The notes below the pieces were generated by a model. The model worked only from the letters and a program-made list of their open reading frames with translations, did no database searches and was not told the origin of the DNA. From Steroidobacter gossypii (GTDB lineage: Bacteria; Pseudomonadota; Gammaproteobacteria; Steroidobacterales; Steroidobacteraceae): a DNA stretch of 64,000 nucleotides. The DNA is taken from the NCBI RefSeq assembly GCF_016801985.1, contig NZ_JAEVLS010000002.1, positions 1,116,001-1,180,000 of the forward strand, written 5' to 3'. A program made the position numbers and the translations under genes. Below are positions 42,935-51,627 of the stretch, piece by piece. Position 1 is the stretch's first letter. Each line of letters starts with the position of its first letter.

Positions 42935-43516
42935 ATGCAGCTTCCCGAGCAGATTCCGTTCTGGGCGATCCCTGCCGCCATCGCCGCGGCAGTCGTGGCT
43001 CTGTGCGTCTGGGTGTATTGGCTGATCCGCCAGTATCGATATCGCAAGGCCATCGACGCGGCGATCGGCAACGTGGCGTACGAGATGCTCAAGAACGTGC
43101 TGATCCCGAACGGCAACGGCGGGCAGATCCACGTGCATTATCTGCTGCTCACCCAGCGCGGGCTGCTGGTCGCCGACCTGCTGGATCGCCCGGGCGCGAT
43201 CTTCGGCGGCGATCAGATGCTGGAATGGACGGCTATCGGCAAGAAACAGCGCTACACCTTTCCCAATCCCCAGCATGCTTTGTATGACCGCATGGCGGCG
43301 GTGAAGCTGCTGACCGGTGAGGTGCCGGTGGAGGGGAGGTTGCTGTTTACCTTGCGCAGCGATTTCCCGAAGGGCAAGCCGCGCAATGTGTTACGAATCG
43401 ATGACCTCACGGATGATTTTCCCCCGGTGGACAAGGCGCGAGGCAATATCACGGCGGCATTTGGTGATGTTTGGGCGAATGTGAAGCGGCACGCGGAGTC
43501 GAATCCGATCGCGTAG
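42935..43516 (+). CDS. Membrane-anchored NERD-like (nuclease-related) protein
   Basis: 193 aa. One N-terminal membrane helix (about aa 9-31) is followed by a cytoplasmic domain: AYEMLKNVLIPNGNGGQIHVHYLLLTQRGLLVADL. The middle part (HxHYLLLTxRGLLVAD) matches the NERD domain, a PD-(D/E)xK-like nuclease relative. The rest resembles NERD proteins with FGGDQMLEWTAIG and a QRYTFPNP stretch. It lies 3 bp after thrC, but a link with threonine synthesis is not apparent. Enzymatic activity is unproven for this family. It is followed by a good terminator. Confidence 0.72.
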   Translation: MQLPEQIPFWAIPAAIAAAVVALCVWVYWLIRQYRYRKAIDAAIGNVAYEMLKNVLIPNGNGGQIHVHYLLLTQRGLLVADLLDRPGAIFGGDQMLEWTAIGKKQRYTFPNPQHALYDRMAAVKLLTGEVPVEGRLLFTLRSDFPKGKPRNVLRIDDLTDDFPPVDKARGNITAAFGDVWANVKRHAESNPIA

Positions 43517-43542
43517 CTTCACGCCGGAAGACCCACCCCTGA

Positions 43543-43577
43543 CCCCCTCCGTGAACGGGAGGGGGAAATAGTTTTTT
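43543..43577 (+). terminator. Rho-independent terminator after thrABC and the NERD-like gene
   Basis: CCCCCTCC (43543-43550) pairs with GGAGGGGG (43558-43565) across a 7-nt loop, followed by AAATAG and six T (43572-43577). It lies 27 bp after the last stop and has classic features, although the T run is spaced from the stem by six bases. Confidence 0.65.
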
Positions 43578-43585
43578 ATTTCTTT

Positions 43586-43945
43586 GCGCGCTTCGCGCGC
43601 GAAAGATTGACCCTGCATCCCCCCGACGACCGGGAGTGAAATCGATCGTTCTTGTGCGCTTCGCGCGCGGAAGACCGACCCTACATCCCCACCGACGACC
43701 GGGAGTGAAATCGATCGTTCTTGTGCGCTTCGCGCGCGGAAGACCGACCCTACATCCCCACCGACGATCGGGAGTGAAATCGATCGTTCTTGCGCGCTTC
43801 GCGCGCGGTAGACCGACCCTACATCCCCCCTGCGACCAGGAGTGAAATCGATGGTTCTTTGCGCGCTTGGCGCGCGGAAGATCGAGCCATCGCGGTCTCG
43901 GGCGCTGGCAGGCAACTGATCTTTCCTGTAGCGCGCGAAGCGCGC
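43586..43945. repeat. Array of six GCGCGC hairpins at 68-70 bp spacing, roughly 69-bp tandem repeat
   Basis: The core GCGCGC-TTC-GCGCGC (one or two bases vary) starts at 43586, 43654, 43723, 43792 and 43861. A sixth copy with the loop inverted (GAA) starts at 43931. Between cores the sequence GACCGACCCTACATCCCC and GGAGTGAAATCGATCGTTCTT repeats with few changes. Unit identity is high in copies 2-4. The 69-bp period is in frame, so open frames appear on both strands; none has a credible start site. It fills most of the gap 43517-43981. The spacers are repetitive, so it is not a CRISPR array. Confidence 0.88.
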
Positions 43946-43981
43946 CAAAAAAAAACTGGCTGCGTTATCAGGCGCGACGAA

Positions 43982-45406
43982 CTACGCGCGTCGATGGTGC
44001 TCGGCGACGACCTGGGCGACGCAGGCGGTGACCTTCTTGCCGGTTTCGATCTCCAGAAACTCGTTGGGGCCGTGAGCGTTTGACTGCGGGCCGAGCACGC
44101 CGGTGACGAGAAATTGGGTCTTGGGGAACTTGGCGCTCAGCATCCCCATGAACGGAATGGTGCCACCCACGCCCATATACATCGCATCACGTCCGAAGAA
44201 GTTCTTGGACGCAGCCGACATGGCGGAAGCGAGCCAGGGCGCGGTGGAGGGCGCATTCCAGCCTTCGGCCGCGGGATCGGGCTCGAATGTGACTTTCGCC
44301 CCGTACGGCGGATCCTGCTCCAATGTTTCTTTGACCGCGAGCGAAGCGCGCTCGGGATCGACGCCCGGCGGCAGACGAAACGACAGCTTGAACGCCGTAT
44401 ACGGCCGCAACACATTGCCGGCATTGGGCAGGCTCGGAATGCCATCGACACCGGTCACGGACAAGGTCGGGCGCCAGGTGCTATTGAGCAGCAGTTCCGC
44501 GGGATCCTTGTCCATGGGTTGCATGCCATCCACCAGCGGCAGCTTGCGATAGACCTCGGCGCCCAAGGCCGCGGCCGCAGCCTTCGCCTGCTGCACACGG
44601 TCCTCAGGAGTCTTTGTATGCAAGGCGTCGAGTTTGATCCGCCCCGTTGCGGCATCTTCCACGCGCTCGAGCACGTTACGAGCGATTCGCATGCTCGAAG
44701 CCGCAATGCCGCTCGCCATGCCCGAGTGCACGCCTTCACGCAACACATCCACTCGCAACGTCCCAGTGAGATTGCCGCGCAGCGAAGTGGTGCACCAGAA
44801 CTGATCGTAGTTGCCGCACTCCGCATCCAGACACACCACCAGCGACGGCTCACCGATGCGCGCAGCAAGCGCATCGATATAAGCCGGCAGATCCGGACTG
44901 CCGCTTTCTTCGCTGCCCTCGATGAGGATCACACAGCGCGCATGAGGGATCTTCTGTTCGGCGAGCGCCTTCAACGCCAGCAGTGAACCGAACACTGCAT
45001 AACCGTCGTCAGCGCCGCCACGACCATACAAGCGTCCGTTGCGAATCACCGGCGTCCAAGGGCCGAGGCCCTCGTTCCAACCGGTAAATTCCGGCTGCTT
45101 GTCCATGTGGCCATACATGAGCACACAATCGTTGCTCGAGCCGGCATCGCCCGTGGCGGGCACATCGATGAATAGCAGCGGCGTGCGGCCGGGCAGGCGC
45201 ACGATTTCGGTTTTCATCCCAGGCAGCGCATTGGCCTCGCACCACTGGCGCATCAGCTCCGCCGCGGCGTCCATGTGACCGTGTTTTTCCCACTCCTTGT
45301 CGAAGTGCGCCGACTTGTTGGGAATCCGAATGTATTCGCACAGCGTCGGCACGATGGACTGGTCCCAAACCTCGCCCACATAGCGCAACAGTTGCTCGGT
45401 ATTCAT
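43982..45406 (-). CDS. M20-family metallopeptidase (dipeptidase-like)
   Basis: 474 aa zinc exopeptidase. Motifs: YGHMDKQPEF (His and Asp of the first metal site), YGRGGADDGYAVFGSLLAL (bridging Asp), EGSEESGSPDL (Glu base and ligand), CLDAE and the C-terminal GPQSNAHGPNEF (His ligand). The arrangement matches M20 dipeptidases (CNDP and PepV relatives). A lid domain lies between, with HSGMASG. The ATG at 45406 has GGAG 9 nt upstream. TatD follows upstream on the same strand, 21 bp away, so tatD and this gene may share a transcript. The substrate is unknown; a dipeptide is likely. Confidence 0.9.
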   Translation of the reverse strand: MNTEQLLRYVGEVWDQSIVPTLCEYIRIPNKSAHFDKEWEKHGHMDAAAELMRQWCEANALPGMKTEIVRLPGRTPLLFIDVPATGDAGSSNDCVLMYGHMDKQPEFTGWNEGLGPWTPVIRNGRLYGRGGADDGYAVFGSLLALKALAEQKIPHARCVILIEGSEESGSPDLPAYIDALAARIGEPSLVVCLDAECGNYDQFWCTTSLRGNLTGTLRVDVLREGVHSGMASGIAASSMRIARNVLERVEDAATGRIKLDALHTKTPEDRVQQAKAAAAALGAEVYRKLPLVDGMQPMDKDPAELLLNSTWRPTLSVTGVDGIPSLPNAGNVLRPYTAFKLSFRLPPGVDPERASLAVKETLEQDPPYGAKVTFEPDPAAEGWNAPSTAPWLASAMSAASKNFFGRDAMYMGVGGTIPFMGMLSAKFPKTQFLVTGVLGPQSNAHGPNEFLEIETGKKVTACVAQVVAEHHRRA

Positions 45407-45427
45407 TCCTGAAGTCTCCGGTTCGGG

Positions 45428-46261
45428 TCAGGCAGTTTGCCAGTTGAACAGACGTAACGCATTCGCCGTGGTGATTTCCGCCAGCATTTCCACCGTTTCG
45501 CCGCGCGCCTTGGCAATGGCGGCCAGCACATGCGGAAGATACATGGGCTCGTTGCGACGGCTTTGTGGCTTGGGGTGCAGGTCGCGCGGAAGCAGATAAG
45601 GTCCGTCGGTTTCGATCAGCAGCCGCTCGGCCGGTATGTGTCGCACGACCTCGCGCAAATGATGACCGCGCCGTTCGTCGCAGATCCAGCCGGTGATGCC
45701 GATATACAAGTCCAGATCGAGATAGGCGCGGGCTTCCTCCAGCCCGGCGGTGAAGCAATGTGCGACGCCGCCCGCCAGTTGCGCGCGATGCTTGCGCATG
45801 ATGGTCATGAAATCTTGGTGCGCATCGCGTTGATGCAGAAAAACCGGCTTGCGCACGTCAGCCGCCAATTCCAGCTGCTCTTCGAACGCTTTGGTCTGCG
45901 CAGCATGCGGCGAGAAGTTGCGGAAATAATCCAGACCGCATTCGCCCACCGCGACCACCTCGGGGCGTCGCGCCAGTTCGCCAAACGCTTGCAATTGCGC
46001 TGAATCGAGATCGACCGCGTGATGGGGATGGACGCCCGCCGTGCAACGCATCTGCTCGGGATAACGCTGCACGAGATCGATGGCGGCATGCGTGCTATCG
46101 AGCGAACTTCCCGTGATCACCATGCGCGTCACGCCGACATCGCGAGCGCGCTCGATGACGGCGTCGCGGTCGGGATCGAAGCTGTCGTGAGCCAGGTTGA
46201 TGCCGATGTCCAGCAGCGCTGGTGGCGAAGTGCTGGAATGTCGAGCTGGATCAATCGTCAT
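45428..46261 (-). CDS. tatD: TatD-family DNase, TatD proper
   Basis: 277 aa metal-dependent hydrolase with 3'-5' DNase activity in characterised TatD. The start LLDIGINL (the TatD-proper pattern that lacks the usual HxH pair), GVHPHHAVDL, VAVGECGLDYFRNFS, VFLHQRDAHQDFM, GVAHCFTAGLEEA and ITGWICDERRG follow E. coli TatD closely. So do LIETDGPYLLPRDL and RRNEP. Metal ligands at ECGLD, H in HQR, H in AHCF and D in ETDGPY are present. It is divergent from the TPR gene across 27 bp and lies upstream of the M20 peptidase gene. Confidence 0.93.
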   Translation of the reverse strand: MTIDPARHSSTSPPALLDIGINLAHDSFDPDRDAVIERARDVGVTRMVITGSSLDSTHAAIDLVQRYPEQMRCTAGVHPHHAVDLDSAQLQAFGELARRPEVVAVGECGLDYFRNFSPHAAQTKAFEEQLELAADVRKPVFLHQRDAHQDFMTIMRKHRAQLAGGVAHCFTAGLEEARAYLDLDLYIGITGWICDERRGHHLREVVRHIPAERLLIETDGPYLLPRDLHPKPQSRRNEPMYLPHVLAAIAKARGETVEMLAEITTANALRLFNWQTA

Positions 46262-46288
46262 CGTGTACGTCTGTGCTATCTTCCAGCC

Positions 46289-47059
46289 ATGAATTGTAGT
46301 GCATGGCTCCGCCGCTTACTGCTGCTGTTGGGGCTTGCGGCGGTGTCCGCGGGCGCCCAATCCACTGCCGAGTTCGACGATGCAGTGGCGCGGCTGCAGT
46401 TTGCGTTTTACACCGGCGACAGCCGCGCGCTCGAAGAAGTGCTCGGCGAGCTGGCCGAATTCGAGGCCGACGCCGGATTGATTGCGGCCAAGTCGTATCA
46501 GCTCGCGTATGGCAATTGGAAGCTCGCGGAGCTCCTGGGCAATCCTCAGGGCGAGCGCGCACGCTCCTCGAGCAAGACGACCGCGGGCAAGGCGGCGAAG
46601 AGCTGCGTTCAGCATGCGCGCGAGGCGATCAGCAAAGATTCCCGAATCGCCGACATCTATGCCATCGAGGCGGTATGCGACACCTTCTCGCCAGGGCCGG
46701 CCAGAAACGGCTCGTCGGCCTGTACGCGTAGTAAATCCATGCGCACGGCGTTGACCCTGGGCGCCGACAATCCCCGCGTTCAGTTCATCCAAGCCTTGTG
46801 CATTCCGGACGTGGAGGGCGATCCGGCCGCGCTCGATCGCTGGCGGAAGGTGGTGGCGAGATTCGAGGCCGCGCCGCCATCCCAGCCCGGCAAGCCGGAC
46901 TGGGGCCACGCTGAAGCGCTGCTGATGTTGGGCCAAAGCTACGTCAAGCGCGGCGAGATGGTCGCGGCGCGCGATGTGCTGGAAAGAGCGTTGGTGCTTG
47001 CGCCAGACTATCGAGAGGCGCAGAAGCTCTTGCAGACGGCGGCCAATCGTCCGAAGTGA
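46289..47059 (+). CDS. Secreted TPR-containing protein of unknown function
   Basis: 256 aa from ATG 46289, which gives a signal peptide (CSAWLRRLLLLLGLAAVSAG, cleavage near AQS). The longer frame to 46019 overlaps tatD and is not credible. The mature part is helical: two-helix units at AEFDDAVARLQFAFYTGDSR, AAKSYQLAYGNWKLAELLG and, near the end, AEALLMLGQSYVKRGEMVA plus ALVLAPDYREAQKLL (TPR-like). Four internal Cys could form disulfides in the periplasm. No family is recognised. It is the only tatD-facing gene, with a 27-bp intergenic space, and lies 37 bp before the YgjP-like gene on the same strand. Confidence 0.8.
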   Translation: MNCSAWLRRLLLLLGLAAVSAGAQSTAEFDDAVARLQFAFYTGDSRALEEVLGELAEFEADAGLIAAKSYQLAYGNWKLAELLGNPQGERARSSSKTTAGKAAKSCVQHAREAISKDSRIADIYAIEAVCDTFSPGPARNGSSACTRSKSMRTALTLGADNPRVQFIQALCIPDVEGDPAALDRWRKVVARFEAAPPSQPGKPDWGHAEALLMLGQSYVKRGEMVAARDVLERALVLAPDYREAQKLLQTAANRPK

Positions 47060-47096
47060 TGGTCCGGTCCCGATAGTCGAGTTGTCGTCCCGATTC

Positions 47097-47831
47097 ATGT
47101 CCGCACAACTGCAGCTGTTTGAATCGCGTGACTCGTCCGAGCGCTGGACCGTGCGCGTGAGTCGTCGTGCGCGGCGCATGTCGGTGCGTGTGTATCCCGG
47201 GGGGCGAGTCGAGGTGGTCGTGCCTCCTGGCGTGCCGCCGACCACCGTGCAACGTTTCGTCGGCACGCACAGCCAATGGATTTCCCGGCGCGTCGAAGAT
47301 TTGAGTGCGGTGGGCGTACCGCTCCACGCGGGTCCCCCCACCGAGATTCGTGTGCCGGCCCTCGGGCGCCAGTTCAAAGTCGAATATGAGCACACGCGCT
47401 CCACCTCGATCCGGCCGCAACTGTTCGACAACGACGTGCTGAAGATCTTCGGCCCCATCCACGACGAGGCGGCGATCGGCACCGCCCTGCGTCAGTGGCT
47501 GTCCGACCTGGCCTACGACGAGTTGGGCAAGCAGTTGGGCATGGTGGCGCGCCAGCTGGGATTGAGCTTCAGTCGTATACAAGTTCGTCGTCAGCGCACG
47601 CGCTGGGGCAGCTGTTCGGCCACCGGCACCATCAGTCTCAATGTGTGTCTGATGTTTCTGGAGCCGGCAGTGGTGCGATATCTGTTCGTTCACGAGCTGT
47701 GCCACACCCGGCATATGAATCATTCGCCGCGCTTCTGGGCGCTGGTGGAGCATCACGAGCCTGACTATCGGCGCTTGGATCGAGAGCTGCTGCGAGGCTG
47801 GCAGGCGGTGCCGGCCTGGATGTTCGAGTAG
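47097..47831 (+). CDS. YgjP-like metallopeptidase (DUF45)
   Basis: 244 aa zinc peptidase relative of SprT and wzb-linked YgjP proteins. Features in order: RVSRRARRMSVRVYPGGRVEVVVP, then QRTRWGSCSATGTISLN, a signature of DUF45, then YLFVHELCHTRHMNHSPRFW. The HELCH motif gives two His ligands and Glu, with the third His in the NHS stretch. The ATG at 47097 is preferred; the frame continues upstream into the TPR gene without conserved content. It is cytoplasmic with an unknown role. It lies 33 bp upstream of kynA. Confidence 0.88.
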   Translation: MSAQLQLFESRDSSERWTVRVSRRARRMSVRVYPGGRVEVVVPPGVPPTTVQRFVGTHSQWISRRVEDLSAVGVPLHAGPPTEIRVPALGRQFKVEYEHTRSTSIRPQLFDNDVLKIFGPIHDEAAIGTALRQWLSDLAYDELGKQLGMVARQLGLSFSRIQVRRQRTRWGSCSATGTISLNVCLMFLEPAVVRYLFVHELCHTRHMNHSPRFWALVEHHEPDYRRLDRELLRGWQAVPAWMFE

Positions 47832-47864
47832 CCCGGGCCTCTGGGGGTTCGAGTAGAATGGGGC

Positions 47865-48734
47865 ATGAGCAATCCAAACCCTCCCGCGCCTGAGCCCAAC
47901 CGCCGCCCGGTCGATTTTTCCGACGAGCAGGTCCATTGGGACCTTGGCGAATCGCAGAGTTACGGCGAATACCTCGGGTTGAGCCAGATCCTGAGTGCGC
48001 AGCGGCCGGTCTCGTTCGAGCACGACGAGATGCTGTTCATCATCATTCATCAGGCCTCGGAGCTGTGGATGAAGCTGTGTCTGCACGAGCTCACCGCGGC
48101 TCGCGAGCACATCCGGCGCGATGACCTCGGGCCGTCCTTCAAGATGCTGGCGCGCGTGTCGCGAATCCAGCAGCAGCTGGTGCAGTCCTGGGATGTGCTC
48201 GCGACCATGACGCCGGCGGAATATTCGCTGTTTCGCAATCAGCTGGGGCGCGCGTCGGGATTCCAGTCGGTGCAGTACCGGACGCTGGAGTTCATCATCG
48301 GCAACAAGAACGCGGACGCCATCGAGGTGCATCGTCGTGACGCGGCATCCTACGACGAGTTGCAGCGGGCGTTGCACAGCCCGAGCATCTATGACGAGAC
48401 ACTGCGTTTGCTGAGTCGTCGCGGCTTCGAGATCCCGCAGGAATATTTGGATCGTGACTGGTCACAGCCGTATCAGCCGAGCAAGCAGGTCGCCGCTGCG
48501 TGGCTGGCGGTGTATCACAGCGTCGAGGACAACTGGGATCTTTACGATCTGGCGGAGAAGCTGGTCGATCTCGATCACAAATTCCAGTTGTGGCGCTTCA
48601 GTCACATGAAGACTGTCGAGCGGATCATTGGCTACAAGCGGGGCACGGGCGGGACGGGCGGTGTTTCTTATTTGAACAAGGCGCTCGAGCTGCGGTTCTT
48701 CCCCGAGCTTTGGACCATTCGGACGTCGATGTAA
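47865..48734 (+). CDS. kynA: Tryptophan 2,3-dioxygenase
   Basis: 289 aa haem enzyme that opens the indole ring of tryptophan to N-formylkynurenine. Motifs: SYGEYLGLSQILSAQRP, DEMLFIIIHQASELWMK (distal region with the substrate His), SGFQSVQYRTLEF, and FQLWRFSHMKTVERIIG with the proximal haem His. The C-terminal GTGGTGGVSYLN loop contacts the substrate. Length and motifs match bacterial TDO. No other kynurenine-pathway gene is adjacent. It converges on a methyltransferase gene 10 bp away. Confidence 0.96.
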   Translation: MSNPNPPAPEPNRRPVDFSDEQVHWDLGESQSYGEYLGLSQILSAQRPVSFEHDEMLFIIIHQASELWMKLCLHELTAAREHIRRDDLGPSFKMLARVSRIQQQLVQSWDVLATMTPAEYSLFRNQLGRASGFQSVQYRTLEFIIGNKNADAIEVHRRDAASYDELQRALHSPSIYDETLRLLSRRGFEIPQEYLDRDWSQPYQPSKQVAAAWLAVYHSVEDNWDLYDLAEKLVDLDHKFQLWRFSHMKTVERIIGYKRGTGGTGGVSYLNKALELRFFPELWTIRTSM

Positions 48735-48744
48735 AAGGACCGTC

Positions 48745-49662
48745 CTACTGCTGGGGCGTGGCGACCGAGAGGCATTCGGGACCGAGGCCGATGCTGCCCA
48801 GCACGTGGCGGACGCCGGCGATGCCAGCTTCGATCGGCTTGCCCTTCTTGAGCGACTTGCCGATACGCAGACGGTTGTAGGGATCGGTGGTGGAGAAGTG
48901 CTGCATATGCAATCCCGCCGAGTTCAGCATCCTGGTGATCGCTCGACGATGGAAATAAAACAGGTGTTGGTTCTGGAAACCGGCGATGGTGAACCCGGTG
49001 CGCTTGCCGCGTTTCATCAGCCGGCGATGCATCAGGTACTTCGGCACTTCCACGCACAGCCAGTACGGCTTGAAGAAAAACAAATCCGAGTTCGGATGCC
49101 GTAGCAGCAGTACGCCGCCGGGCTTCAACATGCGGCGGATCTTCACCAGCACGGCCTGCGGATCCGAAAGATGCTCGATGACATTGAGGAGCAGCACGAC
49201 GTCGTAGGACGCGTCGGGTAGATCGATATCTTCCATGCGCCCTACGTGCAACGGCCCATTGTATTTGACCCGATTGGCGGAGTCGGCGAACTCGACGCCC
49301 TCGACGTTGGGGATGCCCTGGCTTTGCAGCCAGGCCAGAAAATCCCCGGTGCCGCAGCCGATTTCGATCAGCCGCTGCGGCTTGGGAACATACCGGGTGA
49401 GGGTGCGATAGAAATGCTCCATCAGCACCGGATTGTTATTGGTGGAGTCCTCGTACACGTCATAGTCGTAGATATGGCCGAGGTCGCGCACGTCGGGGGT
49501 GGGATTAAGATAACGCAGGCCGCACTCGTTGCATTCGACGATGCGCAGCTTGCCGCCAAAGACTTCGTTCTCGGGGAGCGTGCGAATCAATCGGTCGGCA
49601 AGCACTGTTTCTGACGTGGCAGTGCGGCACTGGGCGCACTGAGTTTCGACGACGCGTAACAT
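48745..49662 (-). CDS. Class I SAM-dependent methyltransferase with N-terminal zinc ribbon-like Cys pairs
   Basis: 305 aa. Residues 1-50 have two CxxC pairs (CAQC and CNECGLRYLNP) that probably bind zinc. The methyltransferase core follows: LIEIGCGTGDFLAWL (motif I, about aa 98-112), DIDLPDASYDVVLLLNVIEHLSDP (shown here in two overlapping parts of the core), and MLKPGGVLLLRHPN (motif post-I). This is a Methyltransf_23 type, often found in polysaccharide and antibiotic clusters, where the ribbon resembles C-methyltransferases of deoxysugars. No sugar cluster is nearby. The substrate is unknown. It converges on kynA and is 88 bp downstream of msrQ on the same strand. Confidence 0.82.
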   Translation of the reverse strand: MLRVVETQCAQCRTATSETVLADRLIRTLPENEVFGGKLRIVECNECGLRYLNPTPDVRDLGHIYDYDVYEDSTNNNPVLMEHFYRTLTRYVPKPQRLIEIGCGTGDFLAWLQSQGIPNVEGVEFADSANRVKYNGPLHVGRMEDIDLPDASYDVVLLLNVIEHLSDPQAVLVKIRRMLKPGGVLLLRHPNSDLFFFKPYWLCVEVPKYLMHRRLMKRGKRTGFTIAGFQNQHLFYFHRRAITRMLNSAGLHMQHFSTTDPYNRLRIGKSLKKGKPIEAGIAGVRHVLGSIGLGPECLSVATPQQ

Positions 49663-49750
49663 TCCGACTCCCCCTCGTTTGTTGAGGAGTCTACCCAGCG
49701 GCCGGCGATTTCGTAAGTGTTTGAGCGTGTCGGATTATTTTGCAATCCGA

Positions 49751-50440
49751 TCAAGGATTGTCGGAAACATTTCCAGTGACGTTCGCGGCAAGATTATGTT
49801 TCTCGGGATTCGATACCGGGCGGCTCAAAACGGTGCGTGCTCGCCCGGGGCGGGCCTGCCACGCGCGCCAGCCGAGCAGCACGAGCACGATGGCGAGATA
49901 GATGAGCGGCTCGGTGGTGTCGGCCTTCACTTGCCAGTAGTAGTGCCAGACCGCGAGCAGGCAGATCACGTAGATCGATCGATGCAGCGATTTCCAGCGT
50001 TTGCCCAGCCGCCGCATCATCTTGTTGGTTGAGGTCACGGCGAGCGGCACGAGCAGCAGCAGCGCGGTGAAGCCGATGGTGATGAAGGGACGCTTGGCAA
50101 TGTCCTCGAGAATGCCGGACCAGTACAGGCCCTGATCGAGCAGCAGCCAGGTCAGGAAATGCATGACCACATAGAAGAATGCAAACAGCCCCAGCATGCG
50201 TCGTAGCTGCACCAGCCAGGGCAGCCCGAACCAATCGCGCAGCGGCGTCACCGCCAGCGTGATCACCAGCAGGCGCAGTCCCCATTGACCGAACGTATCC
50301 TGGATCTTTTCGACAGGATTCGTGCCCAAACTCGCGCCGCCGATTTCGAATGCCGCCCACACCACTGACAGCAGCGGCACAGCGCAGAGCACGAAAAGTG
50401 CAGGCTTGAAGACGCGACGGATGACGGTGGGCGAGGGCAT
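49751..50440 (-). CDS. msrQ: Membrane haem-binding subunit of methionine sulfoxide reductase, MsrQ
   Basis: 229 aa with about six hydrophobic segments. It passes electrons from the quinone pool or a flavin reductase to MsrP. GQWGLRLLVITLAVTPLRDW, MLGLFAFFYVVMHFLTWLLLDQ and LGKRWKSLHRSIYVICLLAVWHYYWQVK, with their conserved His, match MsrQ (YedZ). msrP lies 14 bp upstream on the same strand, so this is the usual msrPQ pair. The last 30 residues are polar, with a distal Asn-rich tail (EKHNLAANVTGNVSDNP) absent from E. coli MsrQ. Confidence 0.93.
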   Translation of the reverse strand: MPSPTVIRRVFKPALFVLCAVPLLSVVWAAFEIGGASLGTNPVEKIQDTFGQWGLRLLVITLAVTPLRDWFGLPWLVQLRRMLGLFAFFYVVMHFLTWLLLDQGLYWSGILEDIAKRPFITIGFTALLLLVPLAVTSTNKMMRRLGKRWKSLHRSIYVICLLAVWHYYWQVKADTTEPLIYLAIVLVLLGWRAWQARPGRARTVLSRPVSNPEKHNLAANVTGNVSDNP

Positions 50441-50454
50441 CGAATCGCTCGCGC

Positions 50455-51420
50455 TCAGTAGTACTTCTTCAAGTCCATGCCTCGGTACAGCGACGCGACT
50501 TCCTGCTCATAGCCGTTGAACATCAAGGTCGGCACGCGCGAGCCGAACAAGCCGCTGCCGATCTTCCGCTCACGCGCCTGGCTCCAGCGCGGATGATCGA
50601 CCTTGGGATTCACGTTGGCATAGAAGCCATATTCGTGCGGCGCCGAGATATTCCAAGTCGTCGGCGGCTGCTTCTGGGTGAAGTTGATCTCGACGATGGA
50701 CTTGATGCCTTTGAAACCGTATTTCCAAGGAGTGACGAGGCGCAGCGGCGCGCCGTTCTGATTCGGCAGGGTCCTGCCGTAAAGACCGATCGCGAGGAAT
50801 GACAGCGGGTGCATGGCCTCGTCGATGCGCAGACCTTCGACGTACGGCCATTGCAGCGATCGGCCTCGCTGTCCTGGCATCTCATCGGGGCGATACACCG
50901 TCTTGAACGCGACATACTTCGCCTTGGACGTGGGCTTGAATTGTTTGAGCGCGGCGGCGAGCGGCACGCCGTCCCACGGGATCACCATCGACCATGCTTC
51001 CACACAGCGCAAGCGATAGACGCGCTCCTCGATGGGATGCGGTTTGATCAGGTCCTCGAAGGCGAAGGTGCCGGTGTTCTCGGCCTCGCCCTTGACGGTC
51101 ACGGTCCACGGCGCGGGCTTGAATCGGCCCGAGTTGGCCGCGGGCGCGCCTTTGTCCAAGCCGAACTCGTAGAAATTGTTGTAGGTGGTGATGTCTTCGT
51201 AACTGTTGGGCGGATCGCTGAGGCTGTACTTGGCGTTGCGCTGAGCTTTCAAGTCTGTGACTGCCGCCGCATCGTGCGTCCAGGCCGCACCGATGCCCGT
51301 AACGCCCGTCGCGAGCGCCGCCTGCAGCAGCTTGCGGCGATTCAAATACACGCTCTCCGAAGTGATTTCCGAAGGACGGATGTCGGCGCTGTCGCCGGGG
51401 CGGAAACGTCGGATCAACAT
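50455..51420 (-). CDS. msrP: Periplasmic methionine sulfoxide reductase catalytic subunit, MsrP
   Basis: 321 aa molybdoenzyme that repairs oxidised methionine in periplasmic proteins. The Tat signal is [21 protein letters not shown] (about aa 28-48), which is long-leadered. [19 protein letters not shown] has the Mo-ligand Cys, and [19 protein letters not shown] and GFYANVNP follow; these match the YedY family. ATG 51420 is preferred over the upstream ATG 51441 because MLIRRF is the usual beginning. It is the first gene of msrPQ, divergent from creD across 207 bp. Confidence 0.95.
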   Translation of the reverse strand: MLIRRFRPGDSADIRPSEITSESVYLNRRKLLQAALATGVTGIGAAWTHDAAAVTDLKAQRNAKYSLSDPPNSYEDITTYNNFYEFGLDKGAPAANSGRFKPAPWTVTVKGEAENTGTFAFEDLIKPHPIEERVYRLRCVEAWSMVIPWDGVPLAAALKQFKPTSKAKYVAFKTVYRPDEMPGQRGRSLQWPYVEGLRIDEAMHPLSFLAIGLYGRTLPNQNGAPLRLVTPWKYGFKGIKSIVEINFTQKQPPTTWNISAPHEYGFYANVNPKVDHPRWSQARERKIGSGLFGSRVPTLMFNGYEQEVASLYRGMDLKKYY

Positions 51421-51627
51421 GGTTGCCTCGCGGCCAGCCAACGCCGGCGCATTGCCAATACCTAAAGACTCGTGCAGGAGACCGGAGTTTCGCGGCGGCC
51501 ATTACATCGCCGTAAGTACGCTCCGGCCCGCCACAATTCGCCTGAATTGCGTCGGCGGATTGCCCGCCGGCCGAGCCACGCTCCCCGCCAGTGTAAGCAG
51601 TGAAGCAACTACATGGGAGTGAGGGCT

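Noticed and set aside
43586-43945. CRISPR array
   Set aside because: Linkers between the palindromic cores are themselves repeated rather than unique spacers, and no cas gene is near.
43391-43948. 185-aa minus-strand open frame across the 69-bp repeats
   Set aside because: The period of 69 is a multiple of three, so the repeats stay open in several frames. The predicted protein is itself a 23-aa repeat and overlaps the end of the NERD-like gene.
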